A stretch of DNA of 64,000 nucleotides from Benthortus sp964440495 (GTDB taxonomy: Archaea > Thermoproteota > Nitrososphaeria_A > Caldarchaeales > Wolframiiraptoraceae). The translations under genes and the position numbers were made by a program. Where the stretch lies: positions 1 through 64,000 of the forward strand of contig CAYTSD010000001.1 in NCBI GenBank assembly GCA_964440495.1, written 5' to 3'. The notes under the pieces are model-generated. The model did no database searches. It was not told the DNA's origin and was given only the letters and a program-made list of their open reading frames with translations. This document shows positions 14,581-22,628 of this stretch, piece by piece (position 1 is the first letter of the stretch; each line of letters starts with the position of its first letter).

Positions 14581-17022
14581 ATGCCCTCTCAGAATCAATC
14601 CCTAATACTCTGGTTTGAGGAGCTTAGTAAAGACGATGTCCCCCTAGTTGGTGGAAAGAACGCAAACCTGGGAGAGATGACGAAGGCGGGGATACCCGTA
14701 CCCCCAGGATTCGCCATAACAGCCTACGCCTATAAGAGATTCATAGAGGAGACGGGGATAGCCCAGAAAATCTACGAAATCCTAGAAGAGACCATAACCG
14801 ACCCAAAGAACCCCAAGCAGTATGAGGAAGCATCCAAGAAGATTAGGGCTCTAATAGAGTCGACGCCCATGCCTAAGTACCTGGAGGAGGAGATAATAAA
14901 GAACTACAAGAAGCTCTCGGAGAGAAGCAGGGTTGACAACGTCTTCGTAGCGGTTAGGTCTTCAGCCACAGCGGAGGACCTTCCAGGCGCATCCTTCGCA
15001 GGTCAGCAGGAGACCTATCTAAACGTTAAGGGAGTGGAGCAGCTTCTCGAGAGCGTTAAGAAGTGTTGGTCAAGCCTCTTCACTCCTAGAGCAATCTTCT
15101 ACCGAACGGAGAAAGGGTTCAGGCATGAAAAGGTCTTGATAAGCGTCGCAGTCCAGAAGATGGTTAACAGCAGGTCTGCTGGCGTGATATTCACGATTCA
15201 CCCAGTCACCGGAGACCGGGGCATGATTGTGATAGAGTCTGTGTGGGGTCTCGGTGAGGCGATAGTCTCAGGAGCGGTCACACCCGACCACTTCGAGGTT
15301 GACAAAAACACATTCAACATCCTTACAAAACAGGTTGCGCATAAGACCGTTGAATACATCCGTGACCCGAAGACTGGGAAAACAATTCACGCCGAGGTTC
15401 CCCCTGAGAGGCAGGATGCCCCAAGCCTCTCCGACGAGGAGATCGTCGAGCTGGCCAAGATAGCGAAGCGCATCGAGGAGCACTATGGGACGCCTCAGGA
15501 CATAGAGTTCGCGGTCGACAGAGACCTACCCTTCCCAGAGAACCTCTTCATAGTTCAGTCAAGGCCTGAGACGGTCTGGAGCCTGAAGGAGGCTGAAGCC
15601 AAAGCCGAGGGCTCGCAGCAGTCGCTCACAGTCGCCGAGGCCAAGATAGTTGTCAAGGGTCTCCCAGCAAGCCCAGGCGTCCACGCGGGGAAAGCGAAGG
15701 TGGTTACAACCGTCGAGGAGGCTGACAAGCTGATCAAGGAGGGAGACATACTTGTCACGAAGATGACGAACCCTGACTGGGTTCCATACATGAGGGTGGC
15801 CGGGGCAATCGTCACCGATGAGGGTGGAATGACATGCCACGCAGCAATAGTCTCAAGAGAGCTTGGAATACCCTGCATCGTTGGAGCGAAGGATGCTACA
15901 AAGATACTGGAGACCGGTGAGACCTACACGGTTGACGCCAAGTCTGGGGTAGTGTATGAGGGAGTGGTTGAGGAGCTTCTCAAGCCTGCGAGGGAGGCCG
16001 CGGCAGCAGCGGCGGCAGGGGTCACAGTAGCCCAGGCACCGGTAGTCACAGCCACGAAGATCTACGTCAACCTCAGTATACCTGATGTCGCTGAGAAGGT
16101 TGTGAATGAGAGCCAGCCTGATGGGGTAGGTCTTCTGAGGGCGGAGCACCTCATGCTCAGCGTTGGGAAGCATCCGAGGCTTCTGATAGAGGAGGGTGGA
16201 GAGCAGAAGATGATAGACGCCTTCGCGGAAGGAATAAGGAAGGTTGCCCAAGCCTTCTTCCCGAGGCCGGTAGTCTATAGATTCCTAGACTTCAAGCCCG
16301 ATGAGTTCCTCTCCCTGCCAGGCGGAGAGAAGTATGAGGAGGAGGCTGGACACGTGGGCCCCAACCCGCTCATAGGGTACCGCGGAGCCTTCCGATACAT
16401 CAAGGAGCCAGACATCTTCAGGCTCGAATGCAGGGCGATAAAGAAGGTTAGGGAGGAGTACGGCCTCAAGAACGTCTGGGTGATGGTGCCCTTCGTCCGG
16501 AGGGTCGAGGAGTTTGTCCAGGCGAAGAGGATAATGGAGGAGGAGGGGCTGCGCAGCGGCCCAGACTTCAAGGTCTGGATAATGGTAGAGGTTCCCAGCA
16601 CAGTCCTCCTAATCGACAAGTTCATCGAGGCGGGGATCGATGGAGTAAGCTTCGGAACCAACGACCTAACGATGCTCATCCTAGGAATCGATAGAGACGA
16701 CGCAGCGGTTCAGGAGATCTATGATGAGAGAAACCTCGCAGTTAGGAGGGCTCTAAGCCACGTCATAAGAATCTGTAGGGAGCATGGGGTTACGACAAGC
16801 GTCTGCGGCCAGGCTCCATCCAACTATCCGGAGATAGTTGAGTTCCTGATTAAGGAGGGTGTGACAAGTATCTCAGTGAATCCCGACAAGGTTATAGAGA
16901 CGAGGAATCTGGTAGCCTCCCTTGAGAGGAAGGTTATGCTTGAGCAGCTCAGAGACCTCCTAGAGAAGACGGGTGACGCGGGCTCAAAGTCTCCGTTACG
17001 CTGGAGCAGTGAGCTCGACTAA
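14581..17022 (+). CDS. ppsA: phosphoenolpyruvate synthase
   Basis: Enzyme of 813 residues that makes phosphoenolpyruvate from pyruvate and ATP (or the reverse). The N-terminal ATP-grasp domain starts with LVGGKNANLGEMTKAGIPVPPGFA and has the RSSATAEDLPGASFAGQQET segment near 123-142. The swivelling phosphohistidine domain carries GGMTCHAAIVSRELGIPC with the catalytic His near residue 421. The C-terminal PEP/pyruvate barrel includes FGTNDLTMLILGIDRD and SVCGQAPS. An alanine-rich linker lies near residues 472-481. The gene sits between nusA and rps12, an insertion into the usual ribosomal-protein order. Together with the PPi-type phosphofructokinase it bears on glycolysis/gluconeogenesis direction. 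Confidence 0.95.
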   Translation: MPSQNQSLILWFEELSKDDVPLVGGKNANLGEMTKAGIPVPPGFAITAYAYKRFIEETGIAQKIYEILEETITDPKNPKQYEEASKKIRALIESTPMPKYLEEEIIKNYKKLSERSRVDNVFVAVRSSATAEDLPGASFAGQQETYLNVKGVEQLLESVKKCWSSLFTPRAIFYRTEKGFRHEKVLISVAVQKMVNSRSAGVIFTIHPVTGDRGMIVIESVWGLGEAIVSGAVTPDHFEVDKNTFNILTKQVAHKTVEYIRDPKTGKTIHAEVPPERQDAPSLSDEEIVELAKIAKRIEEHYGTPQDIEFAVDRDLPFPENLFIVQSRPETVWSLKEAEAKAEGSQQSLTVAEAKIVVKGLPASPGVHAGKAKVVTTVEEADKLIKEGDILVTKMTNPDWVPYMRVAGAIVTDEGGMTCHAAIVSRELGIPCIVGAKDATKILETGETYTVDAKSGVVYEGVVEELLKPAREAAAAAAAGVTVAQAPVVTATKIYVNLSIPDVAEKVVNESQPDGVGLLRAEHLMLSVGKHPRLLIEEGGEQKMIDAFAEGIRKVAQAFFPRPVVYRFLDFKPDEFLSLPGGEKYEEEAGHVGPNPLIGYRGAFRYIKEPDIFRLECRAIKKVREEYGLKNVWVMVPFVRRVEEFVQAKRIMEEEGLRSGPDFKVWIMVEVPSTVLLIDKFIEAGIDGVSFGTNDLTMLILGIDRDDAAVQEIYDERNLAVRRALSHVIRICREHGVTTSVCGQAPSNYPEIVEFLIKEGVTSISVNPDKVIETRNLVASLERKVMLEQLRDLLEKTGDAGSKSPLRWSSELD

Positions 17023-17464
17023 GCCCTCAGAGAAGCACCTTAAACAGGCACGGGAGGTAGCCTCCTACATCTCCTCTCATTATTCCGGCGCAGAGAAGAT
17101 AGTTGAGCTGGGGGTGGGCTTCGCTCCCTGGACGGCGCTCGAACTCCGGCGACTACTACCCCACACCAGAATTATTGTTGTGGATAAGAATCCTGAGGCT
17201 CTCCGAAATCTAAGCGGGAAGGGGCTTGAACCCCTCCTAGACGACCTCCTCACACCAACCTTGGAACACTATCTCGGAGCCAGCCTCCTCTACTCCATCC
17301 ACCCGCCTCCAGAGCTTCTACCCCCTATGCTAAGGCTCGCAGGAAGGGTTGGGGCAGCGCTCCTCGTCAAACCCCTCTCAGAAGACATCTACCTCTACGG
17401 CTTCCACCCTCCCTGGCGGAGGATTAGGCTGGAGTCCACCGTAATCTTTCTCCGAGAAGGATAG
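17009..17464 (+). CDS. UPF0146 family protein
   Basis: Protein of 151 residues with a Rossmann-like, methyltransferase-type N terminus: IVELGVGFAPWTALELRRL followed by IIVVDKNPEAL, and a short C-terminal half with FHPPWRR. This matches the archaeal UPF0146 family, whose biochemical role is unknown. I used GTG 17009, which has GGAG just upstream and overlaps ppsA by 14 bases; an in-frame GTG at 16973 would add 12 residues. Co-transcription with ppsA is likely from the overlap. Confidence 0.72.
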   Translation: MSSTKPSEKHLKQAREVASYISSHYSGAEKIVELGVGFAPWTALELRRLLPHTRIIVVDKNPEALRNLSGKGLEPLLDDLLTPTLEHYLGASLLYSIHPPPELLPPMLRLAGRVGAALLVKPLSEDIYLYGFHPPWRRIRLESTVIFLREG

Positions 17465-17465
17465 G

Positions 17466-17474
17466 GTTTAAGAG
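17466..17474 (+). promoter_or_regulatory. TATA box of rps12
   Basis: GTTTAAGAG centred about 31 bases before ATG 17501, just after the UPF0146 stop. Confidence 0.4.
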
Positions 17475-17500
17475 CAGGTTCTCAGAGTCCTTAAGCTGAG

Positions 17501-17929
17501 ATGGGTAACGGCGAGTTCGCGGCCCGCAAGCTGAGGCAGAACCGTAAGAAGTTCAGGTGGAGTCAGCGCAAGTATAGGATTAGAATGCTTCATCTAAAGG
17601 AGAAGGTTGACCCACTTGAGGGCGCCCCGATGGCTAAGGGCATAGTCCTCCAGAAGGTTGGAATCGAGTCCCGTCAGCCTAACTCCGCCGTCCGGAAGGC
17701 TGTAAGGGTCCAGCTCATAAAGAATGGGAAGGTTGTCACAGCATTCCTTCCAGGAGACGGGGCGCTGAACGTGGTGGACGAGCATGACGAGGTAATCATA
17801 AGCGGTATCGGAGGCTCTCTCGGGAAGAGCATGGGAGACCTCCCAGGAGTCCGCTACAAGGTTGAGATGGTTAACGGCGTCCCACTAAACCTCCTAATCC
17901 TAGGCAAGGCTAAGAAGCCTAGGCGGTAG
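17501..17929 (+). CDS. rps12: small ribosomal subunit protein S12 (uS12)
   Basis: Decoding-centre ribosomal protein, 142 residues. The family signature ESRQPNSAVRKAVRVQL near residue 52 and the PGVRYKVEMVNGVPL stretch near 116 are clear. In most archaea S7 and EF-1 alpha follow on the same strand; here an HD-domain gene follows and S7 is inverted. Confidence 0.97.
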   Translation: MGNGEFAARKLRQNRKKFRWSQRKYRIRMLHLKEKVDPLEGAPMAKGIVLQKVGIESRQPNSAVRKAVRVQLIKNGKVVTAFLPGDGALNVVDEHDEVIISGIGGSLGKSMGDLPGVRYKVEMVNGVPLNLLILGKAKKPRR

Positions 17930-17938
17930 AGGAGGCGC

Positions 17939-17950
17939 AATAATTTATCC
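17939..17950 (+). promoter_or_regulatory. TATA box of the HD-domain gene
   Basis: AATAATTTATCC centred about 29 bases before ATG 17975, consistent with a leaderless transcript. Confidence 0.4.
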
Positions 17951-17974
17951 ATAGGTGGCCCCGGTTTCCTAGTC

Positions 17975-18763
17975 ATGGTACTGGTCTCTCCGACCCTGGT
18001 TAGACGGAAGGTTGAGAACTACCCGCTTCTAAGGAAGGCTCTAGCATTGCTTGAGAAGAGCTCGGAGGTTCAGTCCTATCTCTTCATGGCCAACGTGATG
18101 GCGGTTCAGAGACTAATGTACAACGACCATGGCCCAGTTCATTCAAAGATTGTAGCTGGCTCGGCTCTAGAGATTCTCGACCTACTCCTTGACAACGGGT
18201 ATGAGTCTTCTGTCGTCGGAGACGGCGTGGGAGATGAAGAGGATGCAAGAATGGTAGTCTTGCTCGGCGCCTACCTCCACGACATAGGCAACGCGGTTCA
18301 TAGAAGCTTCCACCACATCACAGGGGTTGCGCTGGCCTCGAGGTTCCTCCCAAGGCTGCTCAAAGCCGTCTACGGAGAATGGGAGAAAGCCTACCGAATC
18401 ACACCCGAGGTTCTCCACTGCATCTTCGCCCACGACGAGAAGGAGCAGGCTCTCAGCCTAGAGGCAGGTATCACGAAGATTGCTGATGGAACCGACATGG
18501 CCGAGGGGAGGGCTAGAATCCCCTACCGCCACGGGAAATCAGATATCCACGCCCTCTCAGCCCTAGCCATCAGACGTGTTGAGATACTGAGCGGAAGCCC
18601 CTCAAAGCCTGTTAGAATCCTCGTTGATATGGAGAATGAGGCTGGAGTCTTCCAGATAGAGCAGGTTCTCGGCCTCAAGATAAAGACCTCTGGGCTGGCT
18701 AAGGCCGTTGAGATAGAGGCGCTGAAGCGTGGGGAGCCCTTCAAGACGATAACATTCGAGTAG
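17975..18763 (+). CDS. HD-domain metal-dependent phosphohydrolase
   Basis: Protein of 262 residues with a complete HD site: HGPVHS near residue 52, LGAYLHDIGN (the His-Asp pair) near 96, RSFHHITG near 108 and FAHDEKE near 152. Such proteins hydrolyse nucleotides or other phosphoesters; the substrate cannot be read here. The C-terminal 60 residues (VRILVDMENEAGVFQIEQVL) form an extra small domain. It stands between rps12 and an inverted rps7, with 2 bases between its stop and that of rps7. Confidence 0.85.
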   Translation: MVLVSPTLVRRKVENYPLLRKALALLEKSSEVQSYLFMANVMAVQRLMYNDHGPVHSKIVAGSALEILDLLLDNGYESSVVGDGVGDEEDARMVVLLGAYLHDIGNAVHRSFHHITGVALASRFLPRLLKAVYGEWEKAYRITPEVLHCIFAHDEKEQALSLEAGITKIADGTDMAEGRARIPYRHGKSDIHALSALAIRRVEILSGSPSKPVRILVDMENEAGVFQIEQVLGLKIKTSGLAKAVEIEALKRGEPFKTITFE

Positions 18764-18765
18764 CC

Positions 18766-19356
18766 TTACCTCGACGCCAACGCAACCCTCTCAAGCTCAT
18801 GCTTCCTCCGCATAGCGAAGCTCTTAGCGTCGCCCTCGGCAGCCAATATTATCTCATCCGCCAAGGCTTCGTCGGTGGTCTTCCTGTTCCTAAAGCTTGC
18901 CTCTCTCGCGCCTTGAGCAATATGCCTCAACGCTAGGTCAAGCCTCCTCTGAGGAGAGATATCCACCGCTTTGAAGTAGACTATTCCACCGTAGCTAAGC
19001 CTCGTGACATCCTCCCTTGGAGCAGCGTTCTCCAGAGCTCTCACCAGAACCTGTATAGGGTTCTGCCCGGTTCTGAGGTGAATAATCTCCAAAGCGTTTC
19101 TCACAATCTTGAGAGCCTTACTCTTCTTCCCACCGTTGGGGCCAGGCCGCATAAACATGTTGGCAAGCCTCTCAACTATGTTTACCTCAGACTTGGCGAA
19201 CCTCCTATGCTCATGCCTCCCCCCTGAGTGAGGAATCACAGTAGGCTTGAGACAGATGTAACGCTTCAGCCCTGGGTCCTTGACCTCGACCTCATCCACG
19301 CTCCACTTACCGAAGATCTTGAACTTCTCCACGAGCTCCTTAGGCACCTCGCTCAT
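18766..19356 (-). CDS. rps7: small ribosomal subunit protein S7 (uS7)
   Basis: 16S rRNA-binding head protein, 196 residues. PHSGGRHEHRRFAKSEVNIVERL (split here into its parts) and GQNPIQVLVRALENAAPRED are diagnostic, as is the archaeal N-terminal extension FKIFGKWSVDEVEVKDP. It is on the strand opposite to rps12 and EF-1 alpha, so a local inversion has broken the str-type operon. A TATA-like element about 28 bases before the ATG gives it its own promoter. Confidence 0.96.
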   Translation of the reverse strand: MSEVPKELVEKFKIFGKWSVDEVEVKDPGLKRYICLKPTVIPHSGGRHEHRRFAKSEVNIVERLANMFMRPGPNGGKKSKALKIVRNALEIIHLRTGQNPIQVLVRALENAAPREDVTRLSYGGIVYFKAVDISPQRRLDLALRHIAQGAREASFRNRKTTDEALADEIILAAEGDAKSFAMRRKHELERVALASR

Positions 19357-19380
19357 CCAGCCTGGGAAGAGACGGCAGAC

Positions 19381-19390
19381 TATTAAACCA
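19381..19390 (-). promoter_or_regulatory. TATA box of rps7
   Basis: TGGTTTAATA on the minus strand, centred about 29 bases before the rps7 start codon; implies leaderless transcription of the inverted gene. Confidence 0.45.
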
Positions 19391-19425
19391 TTAGCCTCTT
19401 TTCAGCCGCCTATGCCTCCTCTAAC

Positions 19426-19437
19426 CTTATATAATCC
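19426..19437 (+). promoter_or_regulatory. TATA box of EF-1 alpha
   Basis: CTTATATAATCC about 48 bases before ATG 19480. GAGAGGTG lies 7 bases before the ATG, so this highly expressed gene has a leader of about 20 bases with a ribosome binding site, unlike most neighbours. Confidence 0.55.
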
Positions 19438-19479
19438 CAGGTAACCAAATTCCGTGACCGAAAGAGAGAGGTGCGCTAG

Positions 19480-20778
19480 ATGTCATCCAAGCCTCACCTT
19501 AACCTAATAGTTGTAGGACACGTAGATCATGGCAAGTCTACGACGATGGGGCACTTCCTAACAAAGCTCGGTGTCGTGGACCAGCGAATCCTCCAGCAAT
19601 ATGAGGAGGAAGCCAAGCGTCTGGGCAAGGAGAGCTTCAAGTATGCATGGATTCTCGACCGTATCAGGGAGGAGAGGGAGAGAGGGCTTACAATCGACCT
19701 CGCCTTCCAGAAGTTCGAGACAAAGAAATACTACTTCACGCTCATCGACGCCCCAGGCCACAGAGACTTCGTAAAGAACATGATAACGGGTGCAAGCCAA
19801 GCCGACGCAGCTATCCTAGTGGTCTCGGCGAAGAAGGGTGAGTATGAGGTTGGGATAGCTCCAGGTGGACAGGCCAGGGAGCACGCCTTCCTCCTATTCA
19901 TGCTCGGGATAAAGCAGGTCATAGTTCTCATAAACAAGATGGATGACCCGACGGTAAATTACTCTAAGGAGCGTTACGAGGAGGTTAAGCAGGGTGTTAC
20001 CGACCTCCTGAAGAGGATAGGGTTCGATGTCTCAAAGATACCCTTCATCCCCGTCTCAGGGTGGATGGGCGACAACCTCCTAGAGAAGAGCGACAAGACA
20101 CCTTGGTATGATGGCCCAACCCTGCTGGAAGCCCTCGACGCGTTTCAAGAGCCTCCCAAACCCATCGACAAGCCCCTACGGATACCTATACAAGGCGTCT
20201 ACTCGATTAGAGGCGTTGGAACAGTGCCTGTTGGAAGAGTTGAGACAGGGGTCCTAAAGCCAGGCGACACCGTAGTGATAATGCCCGCTGGAGTGAAGGG
20301 AGAGGTTAAGTCAATCGAGATGCATCACCAGCCTCTCCAGCAAGCCGTCCCAGGAGACAACATAGGCTTCGCCCTCAAAGGCGTCGACAAGTCCCAGCTC
20401 AGGAGAGGAATGGTTGCAAGCCATCCAGACAGTCCATGCAGCGTGGCCAAGGAGTTCATAGCCCAGATAATAGTAATCTACCATCCAACAGCCATAGCAG
20501 CTGGATACACTCCCGTAATGCATATCCACACAGCCCAGGTTGCAGTAAAGTTCGTTGAGCTCTTGGAGAAGATTGACCCGAGGACGGGCCAGGTGGTTGA
20601 GAAGAACCCCTCCTTCCTAAAGACTGGGGACGCTGCACGCGTCAAGCTAAGGCCTATCCAGCCTACGGCGTTGGAGGCCTACTCAGACTTCCCCGAACTT
20701 GGGAGATTCGCGATAAGAGACAGTGGAATGACGATAGCCGCTGGAATAGTCAGGGAGATAACAGAGAAAGGGCCATAA
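19480..20778 (+). CDS. tuf: translation elongation factor EF-1 alpha
   Basis: GTPase that delivers aminoacyl-tRNA to the ribosome, 432 residues. G1 loop GHVDHGKST (12-20), effector region with RERGLTIDLAFQKFE, G3 DAPGHRDFVKNM (near 91), G4 NKMD, and G5 VSGW are visible, followed by the two beta-barrel domains with GVGTVPVGRVETGVLKPGD. No frameshift or insertion. Confidence 0.97.
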   Translation: MSSKPHLNLIVVGHVDHGKSTTMGHFLTKLGVVDQRILQQYEEEAKRLGKESFKYAWILDRIREERERGLTIDLAFQKFETKKYYFTLIDAPGHRDFVKNMITGASQADAAILVVSAKKGEYEVGIAPGGQAREHAFLLFMLGIKQVIVLINKMDDPTVNYSKERYEEVKQGVTDLLKRIGFDVSKIPFIPVSGWMGDNLLEKSDKTPWYDGPTLLEALDAFQEPPKPIDKPLRIPIQGVYSIRGVGTVPVGRVETGVLKPGDTVVIMPAGVKGEVKSIEMHHQPLQQAVPGDNIGFALKGVDKSQLRRGMVASHPDSPCSVAKEFIAQIIVIYHPTAIAAGYTPVMHIHTAQVAVKFVELLEKIDPRTGQVVEKNPSFLKTGDAARVKLRPIQPTALEAYSDFPELGRFAIRDSGMTIAAGIVREITEKGP

Positions 20779-20824
20779 ACAACCTTAATTTATTCCCACT
20801 AAAACGTATCTCCAAGGGATAGGG

Positions 20825-21508
20825 TTGAATCTAGTCATAAAGATAGGTGGACACCTAATCTTCAGGGAAGAAGGAGTAGATGTGAAACTGCTGAGAGAGC
20901 ATGCCAGCATTCTCAGAGAACTCTATGACGGAGGCAGATGGGCTGTCGTAGTCGGAGGCGGAGACTTCGCAAGAAAATATGTCGAAGCATCTAGAAATCT
21001 TGGAATAAATGAAGCGGCATCCGACTCACTAGCAGTCCAAGTTACAAGAATCAATGCCAGGCTTCTCTCACTCGCACTCGGCGACGCAGCCTACCAAGCA
21101 ATACCCGCAACCCTTGACAGGGTAAGAGAATACGCAGCCCTCGGGAAGATAGTCGTACTTGGAGGACTCCAGCCGGGGCAGTCGACGGTAGGTGTGGCGG
21201 CACTAACAGCGGAGGCGCTCGAGGCAGAGAAACTAATAATCGCAACCGACGTCGACGGAGTCTACACCAGCGACCCCAAAACAGACCCAAATGCAAAACT
21301 CCTAGAAGAAGTAACCTTGGGCAAGCTTCAGCAAATCCTCTCAAAAACCTCCCACAAAGCTGGAGAATACAAGCTAATAGACGCAATAGCTCTGAAGATT
21401 CTCTCAAGAAGCAGGATTCCAGCAATCTACATAAACGGTGGAAACCCAGAGAACCTCAGGAAAGCAATACTCGGAGAAAAGATAGGAACACTCGTCAAAC
21501 CCGAATAA
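20825..21508 (+). CDS. pyrH: uridylate kinase
   Basis: Amino-acid-kinase-fold enzyme that makes UDP from UMP, 227 residues, of the archaeal type. Landmarks: VIKIGGHLI at the N terminus, VVVGGGDFARKYVEASR near 40, LGGLQPGQSTVGVAAL near 114, IIATDVDGVYTSDPK near 138, and ISKTSHKAGEYKLIDAIALKI-like helices near 178. Translation starts with TTG at 20825, 7 residues before the glycine loop. It takes the place where archaea often carry rps10 after EF-1 alpha. Part of its 3' region is repeated beyond the next tRNA gene. Confidence 0.9.
   Translation: MNLVIKIGGHLIFREEGVDVKLLREHASILRELYDGGRWAVVVGGGDFARKYVEASRNLGINEAASDSLAVQVTRINARLLSLALGDAAYQAIPATLDRVREYAALGKIVVLGGLQPGQSTVGVAALTAEALEAEKLIIATDVDGVYTSDPKTDPNAKLLEEVTLGKLQQILSKTSHKAGEYKLIDAIALKILSRSRIPAIYINGGNPENLRKAILGEKIGTLVKPE
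21408..21433 (+). repeat. 26-base exact repeat, copy 1 (inside pyrH)
   Basis: These 26 bases of pyrH (coding for roughly SRSRIPAIYI) recur without mismatch at 21691-21716 in the same orientation, 283 bases downstream beyond tRNA-Leu. Confidence 0.85.
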
Positions 21509-21545
21509 CCCTTATCAAAACCCCTCAAAACACATTAGGCAGAGA

Positions 21546-21659
21546 GCGGGGGTAGCCAAGCCTGGTCAAAGGCGGCGGGCTTAAGAACACACAAACCTGG
21601 TCAGAAGCTAAGAAACCCGCTCCCACAGGGGTTCGCGGGTTCGAATCCCGCCCCCCGCA
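21546..21659 (+). tRNA. tRNA-Leu(TAA) with a 29-base intron
   Basis: Class II tRNA: acceptor GCGGGGG (21546-21552) with CCCCCGC (21652-21658), discriminator A21659, and CCA encoded at 21660-21662. The D stem is GCC/GGC, the anticodon stem GCGGG (21575-21579) with CCCGC (21616-21620), loop CTTAAG-A, anticodon TAA. The intron (21586-21614, 29 bases) is at the canonical 37/38 site. A long variable arm of 14 bases (21621-21634) supports leucine. T arm GCGGG/CCCGC with loop TTCGAAT. The mature length is 85 bases before CCA. Confidence 0.94.
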
Positions 21660-21690
21660 CCAGTAAATGAACACATCCACTAGACACTAT

Positions 21691-21716
21691 GAAGCAGGAT
21701 TCCAGCAATCTACATA
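21691..21716 (+). repeat. 26-base exact repeat, copy 2 (downstream of tRNA-Leu)
   Basis: Non-coding copy of the pyrH segment 21408-21433, 29 bases after the encoded CCA of tRNA-Leu. The similarity ends sharply on both sides. Apart from this copy, the gap 21663-21778 holds nothing I can name. Confidence 0.85.
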
Positions 21717-21778
21717 TAATCAAATCCGAGTCCCAAGTTATCTGGAAACATTAAATCATGTCCGTTGAGGAAAAATTT

Positions 21779-22609
21779 CTACTTAAAGTTTGAGATTATC
21801 TCTTTTTCAAATTCTTTAATCTTTTTTGCGGCCTCCCTTCTAGGGAATCTCCATGTTGCGGCGTAAAGACTGCATCCAGCCTTCTCATATGCCTCGACTT
21901 CTTTTAGGTAGGCTTTAATCTCATCATGTGTGGAGTATTCTGCGTATGCGTATGTGAAGTTTTCTCCTCTTCCATGCTTATGTAGAAGTTTCTCTAGCTC
22001 TTCCTTTAGTCTCTCATAGGTTGAAGGGGAAACCATTGTTGGAATCCACCCATCACCCATTTCAGCGGCGGCCTTCAGCATCCTTCTACCTGTTGTGCCC
22101 CACCACATAGGTGGATGAGGCTTCTGAATAGGTTTAGGTTCAAGTATGGTGTTTTCCACATGATAGTATTTTCCATCGAAGTTTACACTACTCTCAGTCC
22201 ATAGTCTCAGTATTAGTCTGACGCCTTCAATAGTTCTTGAAACCCTCTCAGAGTCCGGATACCATCTCCAATATCCATTAAACTCAGGTTTATACCATCC
22301 TGCTCCGACGCCTAGTACCGCTCTTCCGCCTGAGAGTATGTCGAGTGATGAGACTATTTTCGCAAGCTGCGCTGGATGTCTGAAGGGTATCGGAGTTACA
22401 CAGGTTCCAAGCCTAATCTTTTCAGTATAAGCCGCAACATAGGTGAGGGCGAGCCATGCATCTAGAGTCCGATTATCTCCTGGAAAATTGTAGTGGTCCC
22501 ATATTAACAATATGTCGAATCCAGCTTCCTCGGCAGCCGCTGCAACCTCCCTTAGGAGTACTCTATCAATGTATGGGGACTGATTTGGGATTATTACTCC
22601 GAACTTCAT
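21779..22609 (-). CDS. LLM-class (probably F420-dependent) oxidoreductase
   Basis: Luciferase-like barrel protein of 276 residues from ATG 22609. The N terminus MKFGVIIPNQSP, the LLIWDHYNFPGD segment near 35, LGTCVTPIPFRHPAQLAK near 70, and GRAVLGVGAGW near 100 are standard for archaeal F420-using members of the family, which transfer hydride between F420 and a small organic substrate. The substrate cannot be told. The frame stays open 24 codons upstream into the thiolase gene, but the fold starts at MKFGV. It follows the thiolase by 19 bases on the same strand and is likely co-transcribed with it. Confidence 0.8.
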   Translation of the reverse strand: MKFGVIIPNQSPYIDRVLLREVAAAAEEAGFDILLIWDHYNFPGDNRTLDAWLALTYVAAYTEKIRLGTCVTPIPFRHPAQLAKIVSSLDILSGGRAVLGVGAGWYKPEFNGYWRWYPDSERVSRTIEGVRLILRLWTESSVNFDGKYYHVENTILEPKPIQKPHPPMWWGTTGRRMLKAAAEMGDGWIPTMVSPSTYERLKEELEKLLHKHGRGENFTYAYAEYSTHDEIKAYLKEVEAYEKAGCSLYAATWRFPRREAAKKIKEFEKEIISNFK

Positions 22610-22628
22610 GTCTTTTCCCTCGGTGTTA

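Noticed and set aside
16973..17008. Earlier GTG start of the UPF0146 gene at 16973
   Set aside because: It would give a 50-base overlap with ppsA and adds residues outside the family; GTG 17009 has GGAG upstream.
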